Positions 33,776-42,273 of a DNA stretch of 64,000 nt are shown here, in pieces; within the stretch, counting starts at the first letter, position 1, and every line of letters begins with the position of its first letter. Origin of the DNA: Lichenihabitans psoromatis (lineage in GTDB: Bacteria > Pseudomonadota > Alphaproteobacteria > Rhizobiales > Beijerinckiaceae); assembly GCF_004323635.1 (NCBI RefSeq), contig NZ_CP036515.1, positions 1,785,501 through 1,849,500 of the forward strand, written 5' to 3'. The notes under the pieces are model-generated. The model worked only from the letters and a program-made list of their open reading frames with translations, was not told the DNA's origin and searched no databases. The translations under genes were made by a program, and so were the position numbers.

Positions 33776-35575
33776 CTAACGCACCAATCGTGGCCGTGCA
33801 GTTCTCTGCTCAACCGCGTCGAAGAGCGATGCAGCCCTCGCCTCCCACCGCTCGAGAAAGCCAGGGACATCATCCGAAGGCATAGGGCGGCCAAACAGGA
33901 ACCCTTGCCCGACGTCGCAGCCGAACTGCCTCAGCACGGCGAGCTGATCCACGGTCTCGATCCCCTCGGCCGTGATCCGGATTCCGAGGTCACGGCCAAG
34001 ACCGATCATGCAGCGAACGATTGCCTGATCGTAGCCGTCGATGCCTACGTTCGCCATGAAGGCGCGATTGAGCTTGATTCTTTCGACCCTGAACTGCTTG
34101 AGACGGGTCAGCGACGCATGACCCATGCCGAAATCGTCGAGCACGCAGACGACTCCAAGTTCGGCAAGGCTGTCCATCGTCGCCGCGGTGGACCGCGCTG
34201 CAGGTTCCCCCAGGGCTGCCTCACTGATTTCGAGCTTCAGCCGATCCGGCGTGAGCCGATGCCGGTCGAGACCGGTCATGATCCGCTCGACCAGATCCGG
34301 CCGCTTGAGTTGCGCTTCGGAGACATTGACGCCCAGGCACGTGACAGGCGCGGCCCTGTCGAGCCACTGCCGCATCTGCCGCAGGCTGGTATCGAGCACG
34401 AAGTCGTCGATCGCGACCGAGGTCTTCGGGTCGGACAGAGCGGCAGCAAAGCGCTCGGGAAGCAGCAACCCGCGTTGCGGATGGCGCCACCGCACCAGCG
34501 CCTCCCACCCGCGGACGATGCGGGTGCGCAGATCGACGATGGGCTGGTAATGCACCTCGAACTGGTTCCGGGCTAAGCCGGTCCTTACCTCGTCGGCGAG
34601 ACGGTCGTGGGCTTCGACTTCTTTGCGAAAGCGAGGCTCGAACAGGCAGTATTGGTCCCGTCCGTTCAGTTTGGCCTTGTACAGTGCGATGTCGGCCTGC
34701 TTCAGCAGATGGTCGGGCGACAGCGTACGACTGCAGGACGCTCCGATGCTGACGGAGGGTGTCAACATGTGATCGGCACACAGTCCGGGCTCGCGCACAG
34801 CCGTGATGACGGACGACACGCGTCGTTGCAAGTCAGCCTTGCTTTGCAATCCCGTGAGCACGATGGCGAACTCGTCCCCGCCAAGGCGAGCGACGAGGTC
34901 GGTTGTTCGGACCGCCGCCGCCAGGCGGGAAGCAATGAGTTTCAATAAGAGGTCGCCGACCTCATGCCCGTAGCCATCGTTGACGGATTTGAACCGGTCG
35001 ACGTCGACGATGCACAGGCCCAGTCGCTCTACCCCGGTCGACTGGACCTGTTCCAGCCGGGCTTGGAATGCGCGGCGGTTCGGCAACCCTGTCAGCATGT
35101 CCTGGAGGGCCTGCTGGCGCAGGTGCTCTTCGGCGATGCGTTCGCTGGTGACATCGCGAATGACGCCGAACAGCCGCTTCGATCCAGCCACGATCTCGAC
35201 CTGGCCGACCATGCGGGCCCATCGGTTTTCTCCGGCGCGAGTCCGGAACGGGACGGTGAGGTCGTAGGGCTCGCCGGACGCCTTGGCGCGCTCGATCCCC
35301 TGCTGGATCCGGTCACGCGTCGCGGCGTCATAGAAGGCGAGCGCCTCCTCGAGCGTGATCGGCGAACCCGCAGGCACCCCGAACACCGCGTAGGTGCCGT
35401 CGGACCAAGTCAGCCCGCCCGCGTCGAGGCCGGCTTCGAAGCTGCCGAACTTAACGAGCCGCTCGACCTGTTCGGCATTGCGACGCCACTTGGCCAGCTC
35501 GGCTACCAGCGCTTGCTCGGCGTCGCCGTCCGGCCGCCCTGCTTTGCTCCCCCCAACGTGCGCGACGAAGCTCAT
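33776..35575 (-). CDS. PAS-GGDEF-EAL cyclic-di-GMP protein
   Basis: A 599-aa soluble protein: a short N-terminal helix, a PAS domain (about residues 40-145), GGDEF intact at 232-236 with the RxxD inhibitory site (RTTD, 223-226), and an EAL domain with EALVRW, GVNVSEAQL, EISEAAL, LDDFGMGHASL and TAEGIET. The usual KID after the DDFG segment reads KLN, keeping the catalytic Lys but not the Asp. Activity is plausible for both domains but the EAL is less canonical than in its neighbour. Its ATG overlaps the stop of the membrane GGDEF-EAL gene (ATGA). Confidence 0.92.
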   Translation of the reverse strand: MSFVAHVGGSKAGRPDGDAEQALVAELAKWRRNAEQVERLVKFGSFEAGLDAGGLTWSDGTYAVFGVPAGSPITLEEALAFYDAATRDRIQQGIERAKASGEPYDLTVPFRTRAGENRWARMVGQVEIVAGSKRLFGVIRDVTSERIAEEHLRQQALQDMLTGLPNRRAFQARLEQVQSTGVERLGLCIVDVDRFKSVNDGYGHEVGDLLLKLIASRLAAAVRTTDLVARLGGDEFAIVLTGLQSKADLQRRVSSVITAVREPGLCADHMLTPSVSIGASCSRTLSPDHLLKQADIALYKAKLNGRDQYCLFEPRFRKEVEAHDRLADEVRTGLARNQFEVHYQPIVDLRTRIVRGWEALVRWRHPQRGLLLPERFAAALSDPKTSVAIDDFVLDTSLRQMRQWLDRAAPVTCLGVNVSEAQLKRPDLVERIMTGLDRHRLTPDRLKLEISEAALGEPAARSTAATMDSLAELGVVCVLDDFGMGHASLTRLKQFRVERIKLNRAFMANVGIDGYDQAIVRCMIGLGRDLGIRITAEGIETVDQLAVLRQFGCDVGQGFLFGRPMPSDDVPGFLERWEARAASLFDAVEQRTARPRLVR

Positions 35576-37566
35576 GCCGCGACCGCCGCCGCGTCGGGCC
35601 CGAGTTGCTCCGCGCCGAGCAGGGCCGCGATCCGGTGCGCGGGGACCGGCTTGCCGAAGAGCCAGCCCTGCCCGATGTCGCAGCCGAGCGTTCGCAACAG
35701 GCCGGCGATCGCTTCGGTCTCGATGCCTTCCGCGACCGTCGAAAGTCCCAGGCTATGGCCCAGCCCTACGACGGCGGCGACGATCTTCCCGCTTTCGGCG
35801 TTGTCCGACATGGCCGCCACGAAGCTCCGATCGATCTTGATCTTGTCGAAGGGCAGCGTCTGCAGATGCCTCAGGCTGGAGTAGCCCGTCCCGAAGTCGT
35901 CAAGTGCAAGGCGCACCCCGATAGCTTTCAACTGCCCGAGCGACGCACGCGCGAGATCGAGGTCGCCGACGAGCGCACTCTCCGTGATCTCGAGTTCCAA
36001 CCGATGCGGCGGGAACCCGGTTCGTTCGAGCACCTCTTGGATCGCCAACGACAGACCGGAATCGGCGAGCTGCAGGGGCGACAGATTGCAGGCGATGGTG
36101 ACGTCGCCAGGCCAGCCAGCGGTCTCTCGACAAGCCCTGGCCAGCAGTCGCTCGGTCATGTGCCCGATAAGGCCGAGTTCCTCCGCGATCGGGATGAAGG
36201 CATCGGGTGGCACCATCCCGTGGAGCGGATGAGGCCACCGCGCCAGCATCTCGACCCCGACCATCGCGCCGGTCCGCAGGTCGACGAGCGGCTGGTAGTG
36301 CGGCACGATCGCGTCCTCGACGATCGCGAGGCGAAGGTCGCGCTCCAGGAGCGCCCGCGCGCGCACCTTCGCCTCCATCGCGGGCTCGAAGACGCGGAAG
36401 CAGTGACGGCCTCCGGCCTTCGCGCGGGATAGGGCGACGTCGGCCCTGTGAATGAGGTCGCTTAGCACCTTGCAGTCGACATCCCGGGGCGCGATGCCGA
36501 CGCTCGCGCCGATCCGGACGGCGGTGCCGTCTTCGAGCACGAACGGCTCCGCCAGAGCCGCGAGGATGCGCGCGGCGACGGCCTCCGATCGCGACCCGGT
36601 CCAAGCCACGCCTCGATCCGTACCGAGCATGAGCGCGAACTCGTCTCCGCCGAGGCGAGCGACGATATCGCCCCCGCGCACGATGCCGCGCAATCGGCTT
36701 GCGACAAGCTTGAGCACCTCGTCGCCGGCCGGATGGCCGTGGGCGTCGTTAACGGTCTTGAAGCGGTCGAGGTCGATCAGCAGTAGGGCGTTCTCCTCGT
36801 CGAACGGTTCAGCCAGGAGACTCGCGGCAGCCTCGTAGAAACCACGGCGGTTCGGCAGGTCGGTCAAGGTGTCGATGAGAGCCACCGTGGCGACGCGGCC
36901 AAGGTCTCGGGCGTGCCGCACCCGACCGCGGATCGACAGGCCGGCCGACACCACGGCCAGGACCGCGAGCGCCAGGCCCATCGCCTCTCGCCATGCGCGA
37001 TCGTTCAGGAGTTCGGTTCGGGTCTCGGTGTAGGTGGCGAGGTTCTGGCCGAAGATCTCGACGCCGGACGCGTAGACGTCCTTGAGGTAGGCGAACTCCG
37101 GTCCGTCGAGCAACGTCCGCGCCGACGCGAGGTCGTCGGCTGCGGCGAGGGCGAGTGCTCGCCGTTCCATGGTGACGAGGTCGCGGTGGGCTTCGCCCGT
37201 GGTGCCGGCCATCGCGGTACGGGTCTCCGGCGAGGCGAGCCCGGCCGCCTCGGCAAGCGCAGCATTGAGCTTGGGGGCCGCCTCATCGAAGCGGTCCGCC
37301 CAGCGATGCTCGCCCGAGGCCGCGGCCAACCGTGCCGACTGGGTCATCCATTCGTCGAGGTACGCAATCGTACCACGCAACTCCGCGACGCGGATCGCAT
37401 GCTGGGAGGCGGAGCGGGCCTCGTCGCGTGCCTGCTGCCCGCTCCAGCCGAGCCACGCGATGAGCGACACGGCCGCCAAGGAAACCCCGACAAGGAGGAG
37501 GCGGCCGAAGATTGCCGGCACAGGCCGGCTCGGCAAGAAGGAGAAACGAGTTGGCAGCTTGAGCAT
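35572..37566 (-). CDS. Membrane-bound GGDEF-EAL protein with periplasmic sensor
   Basis: A 664-aa protein. TM1 (about 19-41) and TM2 (192-213) bracket a roughly 150-residue helical periplasmic domain rich in Ala, Glu and Leu, probably a four-helix-bundle sensor. The cytoplasmic part has GGDEF at 306-310 with an RxxD site (RGGD) and a full EAL domain (GVEMLARW in place of EALxRW, CNLSPLQL, EITESAL, LDDFGTGYSSLRHL, KIKID, VAEGIET). EML replaces EAL, a common tolerated variant. It is the first gene of a two-gene coupled operon with the PAS-GGDEF-EAL gene downstream. Confidence 0.92.
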   Translation of the reverse strand: MLKLPTRFSFLPSRPVPAIFGRLLLVGVSLAAVSLIAWLGWSGQQARDEARSASQHAIRVAELRGTIAYLDEWMTQSARLAAASGEHRWADRFDEAAPKLNAALAEAAGLASPETRTAMAGTTGEAHRDLVTMERRALALAAADDLASARTLLDGPEFAYLKDVYASGVEIFGQNLATYTETRTELLNDRAWREAMGLALAVLAVVSAGLSIRGRVRHARDLGRVATVALIDTLTDLPNRRGFYEAAASLLAEPFDEENALLLIDLDRFKTVNDAHGHPAGDEVLKLVASRLRGIVRGGDIVARLGGDEFALMLGTDRGVAWTGSRSEAVAARILAALAEPFVLEDGTAVRIGASVGIAPRDVDCKVLSDLIHRADVALSRAKAGGRHCFRVFEPAMEAKVRARALLERDLRLAIVEDAIVPHYQPLVDLRTGAMVGVEMLARWPHPLHGMVPPDAFIPIAEELGLIGHMTERLLARACRETAGWPGDVTIACNLSPLQLADSGLSLAIQEVLERTGFPPHRLELEITESALVGDLDLARASLGQLKAIGVRLALDDFGTGYSSLRHLQTLPFDKIKIDRSFVAAMSDNAESGKIVAAVVGLGHSLGLSTVAEGIETEAIAGLLRTLGCDIGQGWLFGKPVPAHRIAALLGAEQLGPDAAAVAA

Positions 37567-37739
37567 GCACCTATGGTGTGCGCAAAAGTTTACAGATTAT
37601 GGCGGTGATCATCCGCAGGTCTGGATGACGGTAAATCCAACCTCAATCCTCCGCATCGGATGAGACCGCCTTATTCGGCCGGGATCAAAGGTTGCCTGCA
37701 GCGGCATTGTACAGGAGATCGAGCACCCACGAGCACCCA

Positions 37740-37985
37740 TTAAGAGTCTCTGCGTTTTTGTGTAAAGTTCACGAACTCACTGACCAACGTGATTAGGTTC
37801 TGCCGGTCGGTCGGATCGCTCATAAGATTGAGTAGGCGGACCAGCTCATGAGCTTGAATGTCCGCGGTCTCCGGGACAGCCGCAGAGTCGTAAAACCGAG
37901 ACACAGGTACGGAGAGCATGTCGGCAATGCTTTGTAGAAGAATGGATGCAGTAGAAGATCTACCGTCGAGGAATCGATCTGTCAT
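37740..37985 (-). CDS. Small hypothetical protein
   Basis: An 81-aa acidic/helical protein with ILLQSIADMLSVPVSRFYDS and ETADIQAHELVRLLNLMSDP then TDRQNLITLVSEFV. The second part resembles the C-terminal helix seen in small XRE-type regulators of rhizobia (LLxxxxxxxDPxxRQxxxxLVE), but no helix-turn-helix precedes it, so it may be a truncated or stand-alone version. It lies 72 bp downstream of the HNH gene on the same strand. Confidence 0.5.
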   Translation of the reverse strand: MTDRFLDGRSSTASILLQSIADMLSVPVSRFYDSAAVPETADIQAHELVRLLNLMSDPTDRQNLITLVSEFVNFTQKRRDS

Positions 37986-38057
37986 ATTTCTTCCAACTTA
38001 GCTGGATGATTGGGCAAGCAACAAGCCGTTCGGTCCCAAGCAAACCGATTTGCCGCG

Positions 38058-38492
38058 CTAAGGCGATGGATACAGACCGAGAAACAGGTCGCCCATGGCC
38101 TTGCGCATCCGCAAGGTGAGATAGCGCCGCCGCTGATGCTCCTCTCGATCGTGCATCAAGTGACAGCGCTGGCAGAAGGCTCGGAGGTTGCGCAGCCGGT
38201 TGTTGGTCGGGTCGTGATCCAGATGGGCGGCAGCGAGCACCACGCGAGTCGTGCGCAAAGCCGGGTCTGCATCTACGGGCGCGGATAACCGGGTGAGGGA
38301 CCGGCCCTGGCCATTTCGCCAGGTCTTCCCCTCTTGGTCCCACCAACGACCATCACCGAGATGGCGGATCAGCTGCTGGTGCGGGCGACCGCACGCTTCG
38401 CAACGTCCCTTCGCGCGCTCGAACCGCACCACGGCTGACAGCTGGGGCCAGTCGAACGGGTACAGCCACTTGTAGCGCGCCTGGATTGGCAT
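38058..38492 (-). CDS. HNH endonuclease-type protein
   Basis: A 144-aa protein with Cys pairs CEACGRPH (Cys31/Cys34) and CQRCH that would bind structural zinc, and AAHLDHDPTNNRLRNLRAFC, which holds the His-Asn-His-like core. No signal peptide or other domain. Its start codon shares one base with the resolvase stop (TGATG), so the two are translationally coupled. A nicking or cleavage role linked to the recombinase is possible, but it could equally be an independent phage-type HNH. Confidence 0.8.
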   Translation of the reverse strand: MPIQARYKWLYPFDWPQLSAVVRFERAKGRCEACGRPHQQLIRHLGDGRWWDQEGKTWRNGQGRSLTRLSAPVDADPALRTTRVVLAAAHLDHDPTNNRLRNLRAFCQRCHLMHDREEHQRRRYLTLRMRKAMGDLFLGLYPSP

Positions 38493-39073
38493 CAGACGGC
38501 CTCCGTGTTGCTACGGGACCGCGCGGCCGGGAAGTAACCGTAGAAGGTCGTTCGGCTGACCCCGAGGCGCTGCGCGATCTGGGCTACGGGGATGGTCGCC
38601 TCTCTCAGCATGGCACGGGCAGCAGCCTGGTCGGCCTCGGTCAGCTTCTTACGCCGGCCGCCCTTGCGACCACGCGCCAGGGCAGCTTTCAGCCCCTCCA
38701 TGGTGCGTTCGCGATTGAGGTCGAGGAAGTACTCCGCCATGGCCCCGTGCATCTGGAGTGCGAAGCGGCCGTGAGCGGTGTCGCTGTCGAACTTCTCGGT
38801 CAGGCTCTGGAAACGGACGCTGTCGCGCCGCAGCGTGTCGATGGTGCGCATCATCTCGACCAGCGAGCGCCCGAGGCGATCGAGCTTCCAAACGATCAGA
38901 ACGTCTTCCGGACGGAGGAACGCGATCGCAGCCTCGAACTCGGGTCGCCGCGTGCCGGCCTTGCCGGACTTCTTCTCCTCGAATACGCGTTCGCATCCGG
39001 CCTGCTGCAGGGCGTCGCGCTGAAGGTCGAGATTCTGATCGATAGTCGATACGCGAGCATATCCAATATTCAT
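38492..39073 (-). CDS. Serine recombinase (resolvase/invertase family)
   Basis: A 193-aa small serine recombinase. The catalytic start is GYARVSTIDQNLDLQRDAL with Ser9, then VWKLDRLGRSL (active-site Arg region) and the E-helix region AMAEYFLDLNRERTMEGL. The C-terminal HTH (IPVAQIAQRLGVSRTTFYGY) follows a GRKGGRRKKL linker. Length and order match Tn3-type resolvases and invertases. It is the first gene of resolvase > HNH > small ORF. Confidence 0.93.
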   Translation of the reverse strand: MNIGYARVSTIDQNLDLQRDALQQAGCERVFEEKKSGKAGTRRPEFEAAIAFLRPEDVLIVWKLDRLGRSLVEMMRTIDTLRRDSVRFQSLTEKFDSDTAHGRFALQMHGAMAEYFLDLNRERTMEGLKAALARGRKGGRRKKLTEADQAAARAMLREATIPVAQIAQRLGVSRTTFYGYFPAARSRSNTEAV

Positions 39074-39122
39074 GTCAGGATAGTACGCAGACCGCGTTTA
39101 TCTTACAATAGTTTTACTGACA
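39073..39122. other. Possible resolvase binding site (res-like)
   Basis: Just upstream of the resolvase start lie two inverted half-sites, TGTCAGGATAGT at 39073 and, on the other strand, TGTCAGTAAAAC ending at 39122. Both resemble the TGTCYGATA half-site consensus of gamma-delta/Tn3 resolvases, and the position matches classical res sites. The 50-bp span is longer than a standard subsite, so the call is weak. The rest of 39123-39327 shows no gene. Confidence 0.3.
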
Positions 39123-39327
39123 CATTTTCCGCACATGAAATCGATTCTTTGAGGCGCTTTTAAACCCATCCATCGGCGTGTTCGGAATACGATCGTTTAC
39201 CGCACAGCGCAGGCTGCAATGGGCAGTAAGCAGACTATATGTCGCGCCGATCACTAGGCATCCGGGGATCGTATCGAGGATGGGTTGCCAAGCCCAACGG
39301 TGGGCCTCGGGCTGGGCGCAGACCGCA

Positions 39328-39693
39328 TCACCCCGCAAATAGGCTCAATCCCATCGCCAGTGTCATGAACAAGATGGCTTCGTCCCATCGGCTCAGACTA
39401 GTCGTCGACCACTTCTCCCACAGGAGGACGGCAAGTACCATGTCGGCCAACGCACAGGTGGTCAGCAATCTCTCGAAAAGCCCGACGTGATTCCCATCCT
39501 GGGCGAACGATGCCAGAAACATGAGGAACGAAAGGGTCCAGCCGATCCGGACCATCATCAGTCGGTTGAGCTGGGCTTGATTGCCTTCGAACGGACGGCG
39601 ACCTTCGCTTTGCCTACCAAACGGCCGGACCCGCTCCCCGGGTGGAGTGATAAAATGGCGTACTTGCTTCAGCAGCATCGCAAGGCGAATCAT
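39328..39693 (-). CDS. Small inner-membrane protein, unknown
   Basis: A 121-aa protein with a charged N-terminal 45 residues and three hydrophobic stretches (IGWTLSFLMFLASFA, LLTTCALADMVLAVLLW, AILFMTLAMGLSLFAG). No family recognised. Its ATG overlaps the stop of the DapA-like gene (ATGA), and it is the last gene of a four-gene minus-strand operon. Confidence 0.55.
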   Translation of the reverse strand: MIRLAMLLKQVRHFITPPGERVRPFGRQSEGRRPFEGNQAQLNRLMMVRIGWTLSFLMFLASFAQDGNHVGLFERLLTTCALADMVLAVLLWEKWSTTSLSRWDEAILFMTLAMGLSLFAG

Positions 39694-40646
39694 CTGGAAG
39701 CCAGCAACTGTTGTTGACGTCCGACGTGCGGACGTCTGAGGTCGGGGGCGTGAGGGTTCCAGAACGGATCGATAAGCAGAGCTTTCAATTCATCGCCCAA
39801 ACCATCGTGATACTCTGCTGATCCGCCGACTATCGGAAGGCGGCAGGAAGTAGGGAAGCCAGGCCTCACCTTTTTCATCGCCACTTTGATCTGCGCAGGG
39901 TCTCCGTCGCAGGCGAGGGCTTCCAAGAGACCAGTCAAGCGTCGGATGATGTCGGCGGCAACGTCATGGCGCTGGTCGAAGGTGGCCTGTCGAAGCATCG
40001 CGCAGGCCGCGGGCACCAGGTTCGCTAGCGCGGAGATGCACACCTGCCCTTTGGCTCGCGCGAACGCGAACGCTCGCACGTCGCTGTCCCATCTCTGGAA
40101 GAGACGTCGGTTCGTTGCCCATTCGATCGCGAATGGCTTCAACGGATCGGTACCTTGGTCAAAGATCCCAACGGTCGATGGGATCTGGACCAGTCGGCCA
40201 ACCGTCGTCGGGAGGAGATCGACTCCGGTGCGGGACGGAACATTATGCAGGACGATCGGAAGATCCACAGCTCGGGCGACAGCCTCGAAATGGCGATAGA
40301 GGCCTTCTTGCGACGGCCTGCTATAGTACGGGGTTACAACCAATGCAGCGGCAGCACCAGCTGCCTTGGCCATTTGAGTCAGTGCGATCGTGCTTTCCGT
40401 ACCGTACGTCCCCGTCGCCGCGATTATCGGAACACGCGTGGCCGAAACCTCGACGCAGATCCGGATCAGCCGCTCCATTTCCCCAGTCGTAAGGGTGGGA
40501 CCCTCTCCGGTGGTAGTGCAGATCGCAATCCCGTTGGTGCCTTGAGAAATTTGCCATTCGACGAGCTCCGCGACCTCGCATTCGGCGATACCCTCACCCG
40601 CGAAGGGGGTGACCAGATCTACGATTGATCCTTTAAGCAAGGTCAT
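39690..40646 (-). CDS. DapA-like (dihydrodipicolinate synthase/N-acetylneuraminate lyase family) protein without the Schiff-base lysine
   Basis: A 318-aa TIM-barrel protein of the DHDPS family. Conserved parts are the pyruvate-carboxylate loop CTTTGEGPTLT (Thr44-Thr46), VVTPYYSRPSQEGLYRHF (Tyr107/108) and LHNVPSRTGVDLLP (Arg139). The strand that normally reads VGIKEA reads VGIFDQ, so Phe162 occupies the position of the lysine that forms the Schiff base. The usual GDD motif is also lost (WDSD). The ordinary lyase/aldolase reaction is therefore unlikely. It is coupled to membrane-protein genes on both sides (14-bp overlap with the upstream gene, ATGA with the downstream one), unlike a biosynthetic dapA. 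Confidence 0.88.
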   Translation of the reverse strand: MTLLKGSIVDLVTPFAGEGIAECEVAELVEWQISQGTNGIAICTTTGEGPTLTTGEMERLIRICVEVSATRVPIIAATGTYGTESTIALTQMAKAAGAAAALVVTPYYSRPSQEGLYRHFEAVARAVDLPIVLHNVPSRTGVDLLPTTVGRLVQIPSTVGIFDQGTDPLKPFAIEWATNRRLFQRWDSDVRAFAFARAKGQVCISALANLVPAACAMLRQATFDQRHDVAADIIRRLTGLLEALACDGDPAQIKVAMKKVRPGFPTSCRLPIVGGSAEYHDGLGDELKALLIDPFWNPHAPDLRRPHVGRQQQLLASR

Positions 40647-41553
40647 GACGCCGACTCCGCGCTGAATAAGGCTTCGGCCGGTTTGTGCGCTGAGGCAAAT
40701 GGCGGGAAAACCAAGCCCAGAGCCTGAGCGAGATCAATCCGGCGGCCATGAGAGCCGCCGCCAAGGCGAAGCTCTGCGGGGGATCGCCAACTTGGAGGGG
40801 GATGAGGGGCAGCCCGCACGCCGATGACCGGGGCACCACTGCCAGAATGTCGCCGGGCGTCCCCGTGAACGGGAGGTTGGAATGCCATGTCACCCGGCAC
40901 GCTTCACCGGACGGCTGCCGAAAGTCTAGGACAACCATGTCGGCCGAGCCGCTGCTTCTGACGCCCCCTGAAGGATCGACGGAGATTACGGTCGCGGGCA
41001 CGCTCGGGTGCTCTGCCATGAAGGCGCGGTCCTGCATTTGCCCGATACCCGCGCGGACGTGCCATAGGGACAGTAGCGGGGCCACAATGCCAAGGCCTGC
41101 GCTGAACTCAATAGCCCAGGCGCGGCCGAGGCCTTGCGGTTTGTGTGTTGAAGCGGAACTGCCGCGACTCCGCCGTCGCCTCGCAGGCGGCAGCATAGAG
41201 CTATTTGGTGAGAGGCTTGGCTCTTCAGCCAGGTCCAACGAGGCTTGAGTCACCATCCAGCGAATTAGGTCTGCGGCGTCCGTCGGCCAATAGAGGATGC
41301 CGACTTGAGCCAGCAGCGCCTCACGCCGCAAAACAAACCACCGTGCGCCAAGACCCTGCTCTGCGATGCTGTAATGGGCCAGCACGGCTGCATCGAGCGT
41401 TTCGGCGTCGCGCGCAAGCCGCTCGAACAGGGCGATGATCTTGAGATCGTCGCCACTGCTTAGAGCACCGCACAAGGAAACTTCGCGGGCCTTGGCACAT
41501 TGGCTCAGGATCCCACTGAAATCCTGCCGAAAGATATCGAGGTCGGACATCAC
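40633..41553 (-). CDS. Membrane protein with DUF3592-like C-terminal half
   Basis: A 306-aa protein. Residues 1-105 are a helical, soluble region (FRQDFSGILSQCAKAREVSL and later HYSIAEQGLGARWFVLRREA), then a Ser/Pro/Arg-rich linker. A hydrophobic segment (FSAGLGIVAPLLSLWHV), an extracytoplasmic beta region (SVPATVISVDPSGGVRSSG ... FTGTPGDILAVVPRSSACGL) and a second hydrophobic segment (FALAAALMAAGLISLRLWAW) follow. The latter half resembles DUF3592 proteins. Function unknown. It is second in the operon, 5 bp after the 75-aa gene and overlapping the DapA-like gene. Confidence 0.6.
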   Translation of the reverse strand: MMSDLDIFRQDFSGILSQCAKAREVSLCGALSSGDDLKIIALFERLARDAETLDAAVLAHYSIAEQGLGARWFVLRREALLAQVGILYWPTDAADLIRWMVTQASLDLAEEPSLSPNSSMLPPARRRRSRGSSASTHKPQGLGRAWAIEFSAGLGIVAPLLSLWHVRAGIGQMQDRAFMAEHPSVPATVISVDPSGGVRSSGSADMVVLDFRQPSGEACRVTWHSNLPFTGTPGDILAVVPRSSACGLPLIPLQVGDPPQSFALAAALMAAGLISLRLWAWFSRHLPQRTNRPKPYSARSRRHDLA

Positions 41554-41558
41554 GGCTC

Positions 41559-41786
41559 TCAGAATCTGAGTTGCAACAGCCCGGGGGACATCTCGATGGC
41601 ACCCGGCCGATGCCCTGTCTCGAAGTCGGCGTAATGCAAGGCGTCCTGGCGGCTCTTGAAGAGGCCTCCGCCGAGGTTGTGGGTCTCGACCGCCAGCCAG
41701 CAGCCGTGGTCATCTTGGCCGACAACGAAATGCGGTGCGTCGCAGTCGGTCGCTGCCGGGGGAGGTTCCAAGTCAAATCGCGACAT
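41559..41786 (-). CDS. Small conserved-looking hypothetical protein
   Basis: A 75-aa acidic soluble protein with DAPHFVVGQDDHGCWLAVET, then HNLGGGLFKSRQDALHYADF and HRPGAIEMSPGLLQLRF. Small proteins of this kind (FVVGRDxxGHWVA...GGLFxSRxxAxxFA) are common in rhizobia and methylobacteria. No function is known. It appears to head the four-gene operon 41786 > 39328. The upstream gap to 42057 must hold the promoters of this operon and of kdp, but nothing specific is recognised. Confidence 0.65.
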   Translation of the reverse strand: MSRFDLEPPPAATDCDAPHFVVGQDDHGCWLAVETHNLGGGLFKSRQDALHYADFETGHRPGAIEMSPGLLQLRF

Positions 41787-42057
41787 TACAGTGATCCAGC
41801 GCCCTTATGGCGTGCCCCGAATATGGATCGTTTCGGCGTTACGGATCGAGATGTTGCGAAAACCTCCTGCATAGAGAGGTCATAAACGGCGTCAAGAAAG
41901 CGATGGTTGATCGCCTTGCGAGGTCAGTACCGTCAGGCTGAAGTTCCGTTTGTCTATGGATTGTTTATATCCAAGCACTGCCTTGCGTCTCGAACGTTGA
42001 TGCGGTTCCGAGCGATAAGCGATGGGTTGGCCCTTGAGGCCGCTATGGACCCTCGCC

Positions 42058-42141
42058 ATGCTCGACCTCGTCTTCGTCGTTCTGTCTCTCGCGCTGTTCG
42101 GCGTGACGGTCGCCTACGCGTCCGCCGTTGAGCGGATGTGA
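42058..42141 (+). CDS. 27-aa membrane miniprotein upstream of kdpF
   Basis: The frame encodes MLDLVFVVLSLALFGVTVAY followed by ASAVERM: one membrane-spanning segment with a short charged tail. It ends 7 bp before the kdpF ATG and has the same size class as KdpF. Similar unnamed miniproteins (hydrophobic core ending in C/V-E/D-R-L/M) sit before kdpF in other bacteria, so it is probably a real part of the operon. The ribosome site is weak. Confidence 0.6.
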   Translation: MLDLVFVVLSLALFGVTVAYASAVERM

Positions 42142-42148
42142 GGTTGCC

Positions 42149-42235
42149 ATGCTGGAACCTCTCGCCGGCCTGGCCGTGGCCGCCGCGCTCGGCCTCTACC
42201 TCCTCTACACGCTGATCCACCCCGAACGATTCTGA
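42149..42235 (+). CDS. kdpF: Potassium-transporting ATPase subunit KdpF
   Basis: A 28-aa single-span peptide ([20 protein letters not shown] then TLIHPERF), the typical length and pattern of KdpF, ending in PERF. KdpF stabilises the KdpABC complex in the inner membrane. It lies 38 bp upstream of kdpA. Confidence 0.85.
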   Translation: MLEPLAGLAVAAALGLYLLYTLIHPERF

Positions 42236-42273
42236 AGGACGTGAGGCCGGCGACGGCCCGCGAAAGTGACGCC

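Noticed and set aside
37707..37738. Short direct repeat GAGCACCCA x2 as an attachment site
   Set aside because: Only nine bases, tandem, with no tRNA or integrase beside it.
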